A stretch of 64,000 nt of DNA from Hirundichthys speculiger. Lineage: Eukaryota > Chordata > Actinopteri > Beloniformes > Exocoetidae. Under the pieces are notes generated by a model, which was given only the letters and a program-made list of their open reading frames with translations, had not been told where the DNA came from and did no database searches. Positions 11,313 through 22,880 of this stretch are shown here, in pieces. The stretch lies in contig JAGFBZ010002337.1 in NCBI GenBank assembly GCA_018398805.1, positions 1 through 64,000 on the forward strand, given 5' to 3'. Within the stretch, counting starts at the first letter, position 1, and every line of letters starts with the position of its first letter. The translations under genes were made by a program, and so were the position numbers.

Positions 11313-12141
11313 TAGGGGTGTGACGATACACTCAGCGCACGAGACGAGACGAGACAAGATTTTAACAAAATTACAATGACAAACTATATATGACTGAAAC
11401 AAGCCTTTTTTAATGGTTGCACGTGCATTTTGAAAGGTTTTATAAATCTTTACATGAAAAATCTTAGCATGAGCTTTTAATAAACTGAAACTAACAAAAA
11501 TTGAAACAAAAACTAAACTTTATTAAAGTTAAATGAAAAAAATAATTAATTTTATTTAAGTGCAAACAACATGTGTAAACTTAAATCAAAGTTCTACTCT
11601 GTCAACACAGAGTTCAAATAAAGTCTAAGTATGTCACTGACTACTTGCTGCAACTACACAGCCATGTTCTTTTTTAAGAATATTAGCACGTCCACATTCT
11701 CTGGTAGCAGTTGGGATCTTTGTGCATTAACTATGTCTCCTGCTGTTGAAAAGATGCGTTCATTTGGAACAGAGGTAGCAGGGACACAAAGGCACGCTTT
11801 GGCAAGCTGAGACAGCAAAGGATATTGGGAGCAGTGTTCTAGCCACCATTTCAGAGGGATAGAAGCCTCTTTTCTGTAGTTTTTAACTTCCCTCTCAGCC
11901 TGTTTTAAACTGTTGGACTCTTCTGGATCTTCTCTTCTTTTCCTAGTCCTTCTTTATGTTCTGGCAGGCTAGACTTAGCCAATGACTGTACGTAGCAAAG
12001 GCGCATTACTGCCGCCACAGGTCACAAATAAAAGTTAGGATAGCCTCACAAATCTCGCGAGACAGATTTTGAACACAACGAGAAATATCGTCAACTTAAA
12101 TCTCGCGAGATCTCGTGGCACGAGATCTTGTCACACCCCTA
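11313..12141 (-). mobile_element. hAT element with intact C-terminal dimerisation domain
   Basis: Terminal repeats are TAGGGGTGTGACGATAC and its inverse TTGTCACACCCCTA. A perfect 8-bp duplication, CTGAGCGG, flanks the element (11305-11312 and 12142-12149). Sub-terminal GAGACGAGACGAGAC and CTCGCGAGA repeats lie next to the ends. The interior keeps only the 3' end of a minus-strand transposase gene. The rest of the transposase is deleted, making an 829-bp non-autonomous copy. Confidence 0.9.
11654..11870 (-). pseudogene. hAT transposase C-terminal (hATC) fragment
   Basis: Minus-strand reading, ending in a TAG stop at 11654-11656. It shows the hATC dimerisation signature: IPLKWW, YPLLSQLAKACLCVPATSVP, NERIFSTAGDIV and a final PENVDVLIFLKKN. 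This is the best conserved block of hAT transposases of the ZBED type. It is open without stops over about 70 residues. No N-terminal zinc finger or RNase H-like core precedes it, so it cannot encode an active enzyme. Confidence 0.85.
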
Positions 12142-12149
12142 CTGAGCGG

Positions 12150-12754
12150 TAAGTGTCACTAATCTGGCAGTTTATGGCCACCAGGCTATAACTCAACTAT
12201 GTCAAAGAGGAGTCAGTTCAGGAAACTTAGTATTACTATTCACAATAACATTATAATGCAGTTTACAGGATTGGTTGGAGTGACAATGAATATCATTCAC
12301 TCTAAGTGTTGTTGTGACTTTTAAATACTGTCACGACTACTGTTGTGACAAACCTTTTATGTAATGCACCTGTGATGGACCATCACACAGTGAAAACATT
12401 AAAAACCTGAACACATTAGAAAAGGTATTGGTGAGGAAGAAGAGGGTCCGAGCCTGGACTGACTACAGGGCTGACATTCAAAAATGATGCACACTAACAA
12501 ATGAAGCCAAGTTAAACCTGGTAAAACTCGGATCGATAGTGTCTGAAAAATGACCAACTTCCTAGTAAAATGTTAGTTTAGTTAGTATTAGTTTCTATTC
12601 TTGCTCTTTTCCTGGTGATGTTGCTGCTCCTGGTGCATAAGAAGACACGTGCATGTTTTTTGTTCATTTCACTTCAGAAGTAAGGAGGACAACACTGGAC
12701 CATACACTCATTTTTCTTTTTTTTTTTTTTTTTTTGCCATGTGAGATGTGCTTG

Positions 12755-12803
<49 letters not shown>

Positions 12804-13620
12804 ACACACACAACACTGTTTACAACACTAAATTTAATGAGACAAATGTAAGGACTGAGAACTGGCAACATTTCTTGGTTTCTGTAAAGGATTTCTAACT
12901 ACACACTTGCAAAACTACATCCTAAACAGTAAATCTACATGTTTATTGCGTATTATCAGTAATGGTTGTGCAGCCACAGTCCTGTACTGCAGCGGTCATG
13001 TGTCTGGACTCATTATATTATTATATCTAAACCAATAAAAACAGGACGCTGATGAAGGTTTGACTGAACATTTTACTCTGACCGTCACTGGGTTCAGTCA
13101 TGTACTGTCATCTTATACTTTGTGTCAAAGTAAAAGGACGTAGAGAGAAAGGAAAAATAAACCCAACTAAAAATACTTTTCAGGTGTTGTCTGAAACTAT
13201 TTTGGAGGTTCCTTTTCTGGTCAGCCAGCGGTGAGGGAGCAAAGAGCCGGCAGTTCTTACAGAGGGGTACAACTTTCTGGCTGAAGAGAGAAAATAACAT
13301 TGTGTCATGATGTCATCTACAATTAAAAACAACTAGTCTGAAAATAACATCAGTCTTTGAAAAATGAATCCAAGGACGGTTCTTTACTTACATAGTTGTT
13401 GTGACAACCTGCAGATAATAAGAAAAGAAGAACAGCGTTGAGTATTTCAGTTCATGCAGTCAAATAAATGAACATTGTTCCTGCAGATTCTCTACATTTC
13501 AGATCTGCTTAAAGGAACAAAAACACTTTTCTTTTTCATCCTCTTCCTGTCAACACGTCACATAACGTTTGCTGAGATTCCTGTTATTGCTGTTTTAAAG
13601 TGTTCCATCAAATCATATTT
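12150..13620. other. Intergenic DNA downstream of the sushi-domain gene
   Basis: It contains a poly(T) run at about 12717-12735 and a CA microsatellite (next entry). No convincing exon was found. A minus-strand frame near 13094-13300 has no recognisable domain. Confidence 0.5.
12758..12811. repeat. CA dinucleotide microsatellite
   Basis: About 25 CA units with one GT interruption. Confidence 0.95.
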
Positions 13621-14076
13621 TGTCAGATAATAGGGGGGCAATTACAACCAAAAACAAAGAAAAAAGAAAAGGAAGATAAATAAATAAATGGCACTACTGT
13701 CTCACTGTATGACATTTCTTTCTGGTGACTACCAGATGACTTTAGTTCAGAATTGGTGATGTACAAACAAAATGAAGGAACTGAAGTGAAGTGCAGTAAT
13801 TTTTGTCTCAGAGGTGCTTTCAGAAATAGATTTATTCCACCAAGATGGACCTCAGAACCACAGGACATAGTTCCCTCCTGTGTCAGACACTTCTGTGTCA
13901 ATCTTTTGGCTCTGGACTCACTTTGTTTCCGGCGGTTATAGCAAAATGAAGTTGTATTAATCTCTTGATTCAGTGACAACAACTCTGCGCAACTCAGTAA
14001 AGAGCAATAGTTAACGCTTTATGTTTAATATTGCAACATTTCTGCATTATTAAATCAGATCCCGGATGTTTAGTCT

Positions 14077-14909
14077 TTATATGAGCCAGCGGACAATCAA
14101 AGGGTTGACATCAAAAGCATTTGGTTTATTACGTTCAAATGTAAAGCTTTCTCTTTCAGACTTACACTTCATAGTCATTCTTCCATTAGTGCAGCGAACG
14201 TAGAAAGTGTATCCTCCCCAATAGCAAGGAAAAGTCTTTTCGGATCCCTCGTTTATGTAGACATCTGTCGTCAGGAATGCGTAGCCTTTGTGATCACGAG
14301 GACGCATCACACAGGAAAGATCTATACAAGATGAGCAGAAACAAATAGGAAAATCATTTGACAAATACTTTAAATCAGAAGCAGCTCTAACGTTTGTGTG
14401 CTTTTGAAAACTGATGATGTCGTGATGTGTTCATAACAGAGTTACTCTGTGTAAAAGACATTAAAAAAGGCATTTAAAAATAAAACCTCATTGAACCAAC
14501 TCCGTGACATCACTGTTTCTAGTCATATATATATATATATATATACAGTCATGGAAAAAATTATTAGACCACCCTTGTTTTCTTCAGTTTCTTGTTCATT
14601 TTAATGCCTGGTACAACTAAAGGTACATTTGTTTGGACAAACATAACGATAACCACAAAGATTGCTCATAAGAGTTTTATTTAAGAGCTGATATCTTACC
14701 ATTTTCCATGGTTTTCTTGATTATAACCTAAATCACTTAAGTTTTTACATCAATAGCTATGGCGTTGTACTGCCAAAAACACTGCTTTTATGCATTCAGT
14801 GTTTTCTTTTCTGTCTGTTTTAGTCACATGATGACGTTTAGTGGTACCAGGTATTAAAATGAACAAGAAACTGAAGAAAAAAATGGTGGTCTAATCATTT
14901 TTTCCATCA

Positions 14910-14949
<40 letters not shown>

Positions 14950-17900
14950 CAAAGGAAAGCACAGTGTTGTTTGTTTCTAAGGTTTGACGTATCAGGTCTT
15001 AATGTAAATTGACTGCTTGATACCTGAAATCAGATAAATATAATCTCAGACGGACATCAACTTGACTCTTTCAGAGATCCTACTGAAATATCTGTGACGG
15101 CTTGTTGTGAAAATGCCACAGAGTTGTGGCAGAAACACTCCTTCAATGAGTCTGCAACACGTCAAATCATCAGCCCTCCACCACCGTGCTTGAAAACTGG
15201 TACGGGGCGTTTGTACAAATATGCTGCCGTTGTTTTAGAACCAATATTATGATCAAACAGGTCACGCTGGACTCGTCTCTCTTAATTACAGGTGTTTACT
15301 GTGTGCCTACCACCACAAGCTTTGAGCTTCGTGGGACTGTCATTTCATCTTTAACAAAAAAAAAAAAAAAAAGTCAAAACACACCTCCATGTCCCTGTAG
15401 GGACCGGCCCAGAAGGCGTCTGACGTTATATCATTTCACAATCACGCTGTAGAAAATCCTAAAAACCTTTCTAAACCTCTGTCTGCTGCTGTACATGCTC
15501 TCGTAGTCAGATTGATTTAATGGATGCAGGAATCAGAACCGTTACTCCACCTGCAGGCTGGAACCCACACAGATGTGTTCTCCATTTTGGTCCTCTCATT
15601 TCTGTTCCACCGTGTTCGTCTCTGAATATGCAGCAGCAAAGGTATCGTAGAGCAAATACTTACTACATGAATGGGCTTCAGTCCAGGTTCCAGCCTGACA
15701 AGCAATGACCTTCCTGACGTCTGCTCTGTCTGTCTGATATCCCTCTTTGCATTCATACTCCAGTTCTGAACCCGAGGCAAACGCCTCCTTGGCTTCCTGA
15801 TTAATGATGGCAGCGTTGGGGATTTTGGGAGGAATATCACAGGCATCAATGCGCCCTGTGAAAGAAAGAGAGCGGCACCGTACTCATCAGGATCAAAAGA
15901 CAAATCTGTAAAAAACCTTTACAAGTCGAGCCCGAACACTCCTCCTGCTTACTCTCACAGACGGGCAGAGAAGACCAGCCGCCATGTTGGCACTGGGTGG
16001 TTGAGGTGCGCCGTTTCAGTTCATACCCATCAAGACATCTGACCGAGACGATGTGGTTTTCTTCATACCAGCCATTTTGGGATTTTTCATATTCCCCATT
16101 AGGGATTACTGGTGGAATGCAGGCCCTTGTATCTGAGTTAAAAAAAAAAAAACAAAAAGAAAAGAGAAAAATCATTATATTAGGAGAAAAGTCTCATGTC
16201 AGCACGACATCATATCTCCTGATTAAAAGCTGTGACACTACTTTGCGTTACAAGTACAGGCAGATCAGGAGAACAACCTGGCATTTCAATTATTTTAATC
16301 CCAACGTTGTTATGTAGACGGACTTTAAATAAAGATAGTCAACAAATGAGACGGTAACCGGGCTGACGAGCAGCATAGGACTTATGTGCAATAAGATTCA
16401 TTCATTCATTTCAAGTGAAATTCATGTAAAATATGCTGCAATTCTACATTTTGTCTACTGTATAGTTTTTGAATGTACATATATTATATAGCACCTGCCA
16501 CTTTTTATATCTTATATTTTATATTTTATATTTTATTCCTATTTTATTTTATTCTATACAAATGCACCGGGGAGTTGCACTCAAATTTCGTTGTATGCAA
16601 TACAATGACAATAAAGGCGATTCTGATTCTGATCATTTCTTCATCCTGCTGCTCTGATGTGTTTGGTCATATCAGAAACACGCTTGATTTACAGGTATTT
16701 ATCATCTTCTGTTGTATGTTTCCTTATTTACATTCAGCTTTAATTAGGTTATAGTTATAAAGATGAAGGGATGGTATTTTGTTGATCTCAGCTGTTGAGA
16801 TTAGAAACAGCTGAGTTTACGAACATCAGGTTAAAGTCAGTGATGAGGGTGATGCTCTACATCATGTAAATCAAAAATAAATTAAACTACACCTTATTAT
16901 ATTGTTAAATAAGTGTTTCTGTGTTTATTATGTATTCAAGTTTCAAGTATTTAACTTATTATTATATTAAACTCAGAGTTTGTGGTTGTAAGAGTATCCA
17001 TTACCTTGGTTTCAGATGCGGAAGCGGTTCTTTGTTTTTCTTGGAAGCTAAATTTAGCATACTTAGCTCCGTGTTTGCTGTCAAACGATGTAGATTAAAC
17101 TCATTAATTCACCTTGAGATACAAACTTGTAATTGTTTTCCCATCTTTCATGAAACTGCATTCCTTGTGCATCAATTTTTCTTTTCTTGAACATGTTGGG
17201 GTTTGTTTGTAGAGGTTTTTCTTAAGTCCATCAGTTCTGAAAAATGTTCTTGCTTATAGCTATCGTTATTGTTGTGGGTAACGACGAAATGCATGATGGG
17301 AAATGCAGTTTAATGTCAATATGCGCTTTAAAGCAATATAAGCTTATTTTAAGTCTTAAAATATTGGCTTAAAATTTAAGCCAATAATGCCCAAGCTCTG
17401 GAGGGCCACATAAAATGACGTGACGGGCCACATTTGGCCCACGGGCCTTGTGTTTGACACATGTGGTCTACTGCATAGAAAAGTTCCACCCATGTCATAA
17501 GTGTTTTTTTTTTTTTTTTACCAGGGCATCTCTCTTTCTCTTTAGAAGGACTTTCTGTCAGCAGAGTGTTTCGGGGATGTTTTCAGGCCCCTCCGGCGTT
17601 TCTCCAGCGATGCTATTCATTAATTGAGGAGACCAGGCCTATTTTAACCATAGTTAATTAGGAGAACCTCGTTACTGTAACTGTGCTCCATTTTCTTTCC
17701 TGTCGTTTGTTGTGCTGTTTTCTACCCCTCTTTTCTCTTTTCTTTGATTTACCTCCACCTGTGTGTGTAGATGTGTTCGTGGTGACCGGTGATCTAGTCC
17801 TCTGACCATCTCACCTGAGTGCTGCTACCTGCATCTGTTTATGTTTATGTTGTTATTTCATTCAGTCATTTGTGTGCTCTCCTCTCTCTGTCCTCCATCT

Positions 17901-20112
17901 TCTCTCTGTCCTGTCTCCGCTCTCTTTTTCATTTTTTTATCCCAGCTGGCCTTCATCAGGAAGGTCCCCCCATATGATCCAGGTCCTGCTCAAGGTTTCT
18001 TCCTCTAAAAGTGGACTTTTTCCTTGCCATTGTTTGGTTTAAAGGTTTTTTTCTCTCACTATTTTCCACCTTTCAAGCATTATTATTATTACCTTTATTT
18101 AAACTCGGAGATACATTGAGGTAGAGACCTCATTTACAATGCAGCCGAGTGAAACAACAATAACAAAAATAAAGGCACTTAGACACAAAAAAAAATGCCA
18201 AAGAGAAACTTACATAAAAGTGATGACAAGAATTTAAAACACAATAAAATTACAATTAAAATGTAAAAAAATAAATAAAAACATGAATAGTGTTAGTGTT
18301 AGGCAGTAACATTAAGTGTTACTGCCGCCTGCATTATTATAAATATTAAGGACCAATGCTCCTGCCTATTTCCTCATTCAGAGTTTTATACTGGGATACC
18401 TCTGTACCAGTTACCTGACAGAATTAAAATCCAGTGTAGTCAGAACGACTCATCCAGGTGTTTAACCACATGTGTTTCCATTATAAGCCGCTGTTTAATT
18501 TGTGAAACATAAACAATGTGCGTTCTCTCCATTTCTGGATCAGTAAATCTGCGCTCGACCTCGCGGTCTGCTTAAGAAAGCCGTGAACGCATCACGTGGC
18601 GGGATTAGTTAAACCCGGTTTGACTTCTCCTTAGTCTGGTTTGGTTTCTGTGCAACAGACTAAGAAAGGGTGAATTTTTCTCAGACATCCCGGACCTCTC
18701 CCCCCCCCCCCCCCCCCCCCCCCACTGATGTACTGAACCAGACTCCTGCTAGCAACATGGTGGAGAGCAGCGCGCCGCCATGACAGGCCTAACCTTGATA
18801 CTTTACAGGGAACTAGAGGTCTTTGACACAGCCTGACAACCTGAAAACCCGAGGTTCCGGCCCGACCCGAATCGGGTCTCGGGTCCATTCAAAAGACGAG
18901 ACTCCGGGTTCGGGTCGGAATCGGTACAATTAGTCTCGGGTCCGGTCGGTGCTCTCGAGAGATAAAGATAATGGCGGTGGCAGCCAATGTCAGGACTCGG
19001 GGCAGTTTAATTAATTATTCATTAACGTGGCGTGTTTGTCATGAAACAGTCGTGTTGCCGTAGCGTGTTATTAGCGTGTTATTAGCGGTTTGCCCGGCAG
19101 CTGTAAAGCACAACGGATCGCCAACATGACAACGCTGGATGAGAGAACATATTCACGACACGTCCTGACCGGTGTAGGCTATTAGCGTTAGCAGTTGCTA
19201 CCAATTAGCATCTGTATCCACAAAGAAAATAACGACGTGGATTTATTGTTGTTTACATCACGTAGCCTATGTAGCAACTGAACCGGGTAGAAGAAGACAA
19301 CTTTAGGTAAGAAAATCAAGTTTTATTCAACGCTAGACAACTTTAACATGAGCAACTATGGGCTGGATTGTCTCGGTTCTATTCGGGTAACTCGGTTCAG
19401 TTCGTGGTCGGAAACTAATGACTCGGGTCGGGTCGGTTTCGGGTCGAATTTTCACGGGTCCATTCAGGTGAAGACCTCTGCAGGGAACAGATTAAAGATT
19501 TTAAGGAAAGAAAAGATGAATGTTTTGATTTTTATAAACAGCTCACTCACCAACAGTGACTCAGTTAACTCAGTTAACTCAGTTAACTAGAACCGTGTAC
19601 CCTTTAAAGTAGAACTAATAGAAATGATCTGCTGGTATCATTAAATGCAGGAAATGTCATTTAGTTCAGGTTTTTCTCCGCTGATAGAAATCTAAATTTC
19701 CATCAAAGTTCATGGTGATCCCTCTGTGACAGATGAGAAGATCATTTCATATTTAAAAACGCAGCTGGATCAAAGCGGTTCTTCTTCTTACCAATGCACT
19801 GAGGTTCCTGGGACCATTTCCCGTTTTTACATGTGACTGTTGCCCACCAGCTGTCGCCCAGTGGTTTCCTTCCAGCGTCGCATACGAAAGTGTTCCTTCA
19901 TGAGAATACGTTTCTCTTTTTGGATAGAAATATCCGCCGTTGAGGACGGGAGGAGCGCAGGACCGTCCTGCAGAAACAAGTGAGAGCTGCAAATAAACAA
20001 ACAAACAAACAAACAAACAAACAACAGAGAAGAGGCAGAGATGAAATTCCTCACCGTGCAGCGCTCCTGGAAGCACGGCCAGAAGCACAAACCAGAGGAA
20101 CGTCGCGCACAT
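14077..20112 (-). CDS. Secreted sushi/CCP-domain protein, complement factor H-like
   Basis: Minus-strand exons: 20055-20112 (start, signal peptide MCATFLWFVLLAVLPGALHG), 19792-19967, 15953-16132, 15664-15855 and a terminal exon 14077-14321. All junctions are phase 1, the standard layout of one CCP domain per exon. Domain 1 begins SCAPPVLNGGYF, domain 2 CIPPVIPNGEY and domain 3 CDIPPKIPNAA; each has the expected cysteines and the late tryptophan. The last exon has four cysteines ending NGRMTMKC and then a basic tail, like a divergent final CCP. Family members bind complement fragments or cell-surface glycans and act extracellularly. Four domains is short, nearer a factor H-related protein than factor H (20 domains). 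Exon 19792-19967 is 176 bp instead of a multiple of 3, shifting frame just before VCDAGRK. That is an indel or a sequence error. Orthology is not resolved. Confidence 0.75.
14546..14912. mobile_element. Tc1/mariner-type MITE with long terminal inverted repeats
   Basis: A 367-bp element inserted in a TA repeat. It starts CAGTCATGGAAAAAATTATT and ends AATCATTTTTTCCATCACTG, each end bordered by TA. The inverted repeats extend roughly 70 bp (through AGTTTCTTGTTCATTTTAAT at the left end). No coding capacity. It lies in the last intron of the sushi-domain gene. Confidence 0.85.
16458..16640 (+). mobile_element. LINE 3' tail fragment
   Basis: The tail reads GCACTCAAATTTCGTTGTA, then CAATGACAATAAAGGCG and a short TTCTGA repeat. 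This matches the pattern of fish L2-like 3' ends: polyadenylation signal then microsatellite tail. No coding sequence remains. It lies within an intron of the sushi-domain gene. Confidence 0.65.
16862..17463 (-). mobile_element. Second, truncated copy of the hAT element at 7567
   Basis: This is the reverse complement of the 7567-8336 element. The end GGCCCACGGGCCTTGTGTTT lies at the right, the zinc-finger-like transposase fragment (degenerate) in the middle, and the match stops near 16862, before the other terminus. No target duplication was found, so one end has been lost. It lies within the large intron of the sushi-domain gene. Confidence 0.75.
17940..18260. repeat. Interspersed repeat pieces (LINE/SINE-like)
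   Basis: The segment around 17945-18060 (CAGCTGGCC, then CTCAAGGTTTCTTCCTCTAA and TTTTTCCTTGCC) resembles a widespread fish interspersed repeat. The segment from about 18085 (CCTTTATTTAAACTCGGAG) resembles an inverted LINE 3' end. Both assignments are from memory of repeat patterns only. Confidence 0.4.
18700..18723. repeat. Poly(C) tract
   Basis: An uninterrupted run of about 24 C. Confidence 0.95.
18814..19480. mobile_element. Non-autonomous hAT element with CGGGTC sub-terminal repeats
   Basis: It begins TAGAGGTCTTTGACACAGCC and ends CAGGTGAAGACCTCTG. A perfect 8-bp duplication CAGGGAAC flanks it (18806-18813 and 19481-19488). Both ends are rich in inverted CGGGTC/GACCCG motifs, possible transposase-binding sites. 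No transposase sequence in 667 bp. It lies within the large intron of the sushi-domain gene. Confidence 0.85.
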
Positions 20113-22480
20113 TTTCCCAGGAATTCAAATAACGGAGCAGAAGAAAGATCCCAGCTCACGTCGGGATTAGTTAATAAATGTTGAGGACAAATCTACCAAA
20201 GTTAGCAAATGTGGAGAAAACCCGCTCTGACACAACTGCAGTGTTCTGCCAACAAATATTCTCCAAATAAGTATTACACAAGTGTGTAAAACTGGAGCAC
20301 AAACTGTGGGACGAACGTAGAAACTGTCTCAGAGGACAGACGTCCCAGCGCTGGGACACTTCTCGTCCTAAACGATAGCGTTTTCACCTCTTTGGCTCAT
20401 TTAGCTTCCAGTTTGGTTTATTTTTTTTTTTTCAGCTGTTTATATTCCTCAGAGGTGTAAAGTTCAGTGTTTGGGACGGTCTCAGAGCAGTGATTCATTT
20501 GTTTAGCGTACAGATTTCAAAATGACTGACGGTCAGAGGTCAGTGTTACAGAATAACAAACAAAGACTTACACTCAAACAGAAGCACATTCCTCTTCTCT
20601 TCTCTCTAATAAAACTATTAGATTGTTACTGATGATTAGTTAGATCAACAAGTATCTGGACAATTAGTTGTTGTTGTTTTTTTTTTATTATTATTAATGA
20701 TTTTGCCTTCATATACAATAAAATCCGCCTTCTGGATCAGATCCGGATCAGCCTTTGAAATTTAATAGATGTTTCCATTGTCAATCCCTGAGTGAAATTT
20801 CATGAGTTTTTGATGAGGCAATAATTAACGGAGATATTGAGAAACAAAATTTTCGGCCCCATTGACCGCAATGTTATCGAAAATCTGAAAGTGATCCAGA
20901 ATCAAGGATTTCTTCCGGATCACACCCAAAATTAAACCAGTTCTTCCTTTTCACATTTCTGACAACTCCTGAAAATTCCATCAAAATCCATCCATAACTT
21001 TTTCAAGATTCAAGATTTAAGATTCAAGATCTTTATTTGTTACATACACAATTATACTTTGTACATTGCGCAGTAAAATTTGTTATTGTACCCACAGGGC
21101 AAACGCTTTCTTTTAAGAAGAAACAGGAGAAAAAAAAGAATTAAATTTAAATAAGTAATAAATAATAAATAAACACACAGTGCAGGAGATGAGAAAAACT
21201 ATGAAGTCCAAATAAAGCAGAGCTTTTTAATTTATCTTGAACACAGACAGACAGACAGACAAACGCCGGCAAATACATAACGTCCTTGACGGAGGTAATA
21301 AATGTTTAAACTGGGAAATTTGACCCTTTTATCCACTAGATGAGCTCATTTCAAATGTGATGTCTGCCTCAGGTCTCTAGTAGCTGGATAGAGGAGTGTT
21401 CACCACGGTGGAGCATCTCTTCTTCTTTTCTTTTCGCCGTTTCTGGACCACGTTTAGCTTCTTTTTTGATGACAGAGCTTTAGTTGGTGGATTGTGTTTA
21501 CTGACGGTAGTTTCTAGAAGTATTCCTGGGCTCATTTAGTGATGTCACTGAGATAATCATGCTGATGAGTGATGCAGAGTCGTCTGAAGACCACAGACGT
21601 CCATTAAAGGTCCAGTTTCTCTGAACCTGTAGATGATGAGATCAGCAAAGCCTTTGTAATTTGATTTTAAGCAACATTGTTTTTAAAGTATTCCACAATC
21701 TTTTTTTCACACTCTTTCACAGATTGGAGAACCTCTGCCTCTCTAAAACATCTCTTTATGGATGATCATGTTCCTCATATCAGTTAGCTTCATTAGCTGA
21801 GAGATGTTCTACCAACTGAATCTTTTTAACATTTTTTTTACTTTTTCAGTCATTTGTTGCCCCTGACCAACTATTTAGAGACCTGGAGCAGAAATCACAT
21901 TTGAAATGAGCTTATTTAGTTGATAAAAGTTTAAACAGTTAGTATTTTAATCTATGCTCTGTTTGGAATCAAATCTTGTCTTGTGTGATTTGAAAGTTGA
22001 AAGCTGTGATTTAATTATTTTTTCATTTTGTTCAAACTTTTTTAGGAATTCGGGCCGTGTCACCACAACCAGTTACATCTCTAATCTTTAACCACCATCT
22101 TTAACCACATCAGCAGTAGAAGCGACTTGTTCATTTATTCTCATCATTTTTTCGTAGTCATGGCTCTGACTGATGCGTTTTGTAAATGCAAGTAGTCAGC
22201 AGATGTCTAGCTTGTTCAGAAATGTGTTATTTTCCAACTGTCATTGATCTGTTTTAAGTGTTTCATCTACACACACAAGCTGATGTCTTTATAAGTTGAA
22301 TTACTCACCATGGTCCCCCTGAGGCTGCTACAGTCAACGTTAGCTCGCTGACTAACTTCGTAGTTAACAAAGTAATGCTAATGCTCTTCATACGTTTTCA
22401 TTCTCATTTGAACTTGAATAAATTGTGCCTTTCTGAAATTAATTTACCACTTAGTCTGTGTGGTTTGTTATCGAGGAAAT
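20113..22480. other. Upstream flank of the sushi-domain gene
   Basis: The proximal promoter region should lie just above 20112, but no clear TATA box was seen. The rest is repeat-derived or featureless, apart from the interspersed repeat at 20690-21300. Confidence 0.45.
20690..21300. repeat. Interspersed repeat interrupted by a LINE tail
   Basis: The outer sequence (CCGCCTTCTGGATCAGATCC ... ACAGACAGACAGACAAACGC ... GACGGAGGTAAT) is a dispersed repeat I recognise from fish genomes, probably an RTE-like 3' end. At about 21004-21236 it is split by a reversed LINE tail beginning with TTCAAGAT repeats and TCTTTATTTGTTACATA. The nesting shows that the LINE tail is the younger insertion. Confidence 0.5.
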
Positions 22481-22485
22481 GTTGA

Positions 22486-22795
22486 TGTCACAGCCTGAGT
22501 GGGCGTGGCTAAACCAGCTGCTCTGTGGCAATCATGGCCACAGTACTTAAGGCCCAGTCGCTCTACAAACCTGCCAGATGTTCCAAGCATTCAAGCCTTG
22601 TTTCTGTTTTTACTGAACCTTAATCTGATTTTGTCTAGCCCTTGTCGGTACGTTTGCCCTCACGGACTCCTTCAGGATTTTGACCTTCGCTTCCCACTAT
22701 CTACGAGCCTTGCCCGCCCCTTGTCTGATTTTTCTGAACCTTGAAAATTAAAACCCCCTTTTAAGTGGCTTTTGGTTCTGCATTTGTGGCTGACA
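22486..22795. mobile_element. Probable solo LTR (Ty3/Gypsy-like)
   Basis: A 310-bp block starts TGTCACAGCC and ends GGCTGACA, so it has the TG...CA ends and short inverted repeat of an LTR. The flanks are near-identical 5-mers, GTTGA and GTTAA. Interior features include a TTAAGGCCC initiator-like region and CTTGAAAATTAAAACC near the end. No internal retrotransposon sequence lies on either side. Confidence 0.5.
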
Positions 22796-22880
22796 GTTAA
22801 TCCATTAATGGATCTAACGTTAAATCCTGGAAACGTGACAATCAGTGAAACATCTGGGAGCAATGTTGAAATGTAGCAAA

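Noticed and set aside
13623..13982. 119-codon minus-strand frame downstream of the sushi-domain gene
   Set aside because: No domain and no cysteine pattern; more likely 3' UTR or intergenic.
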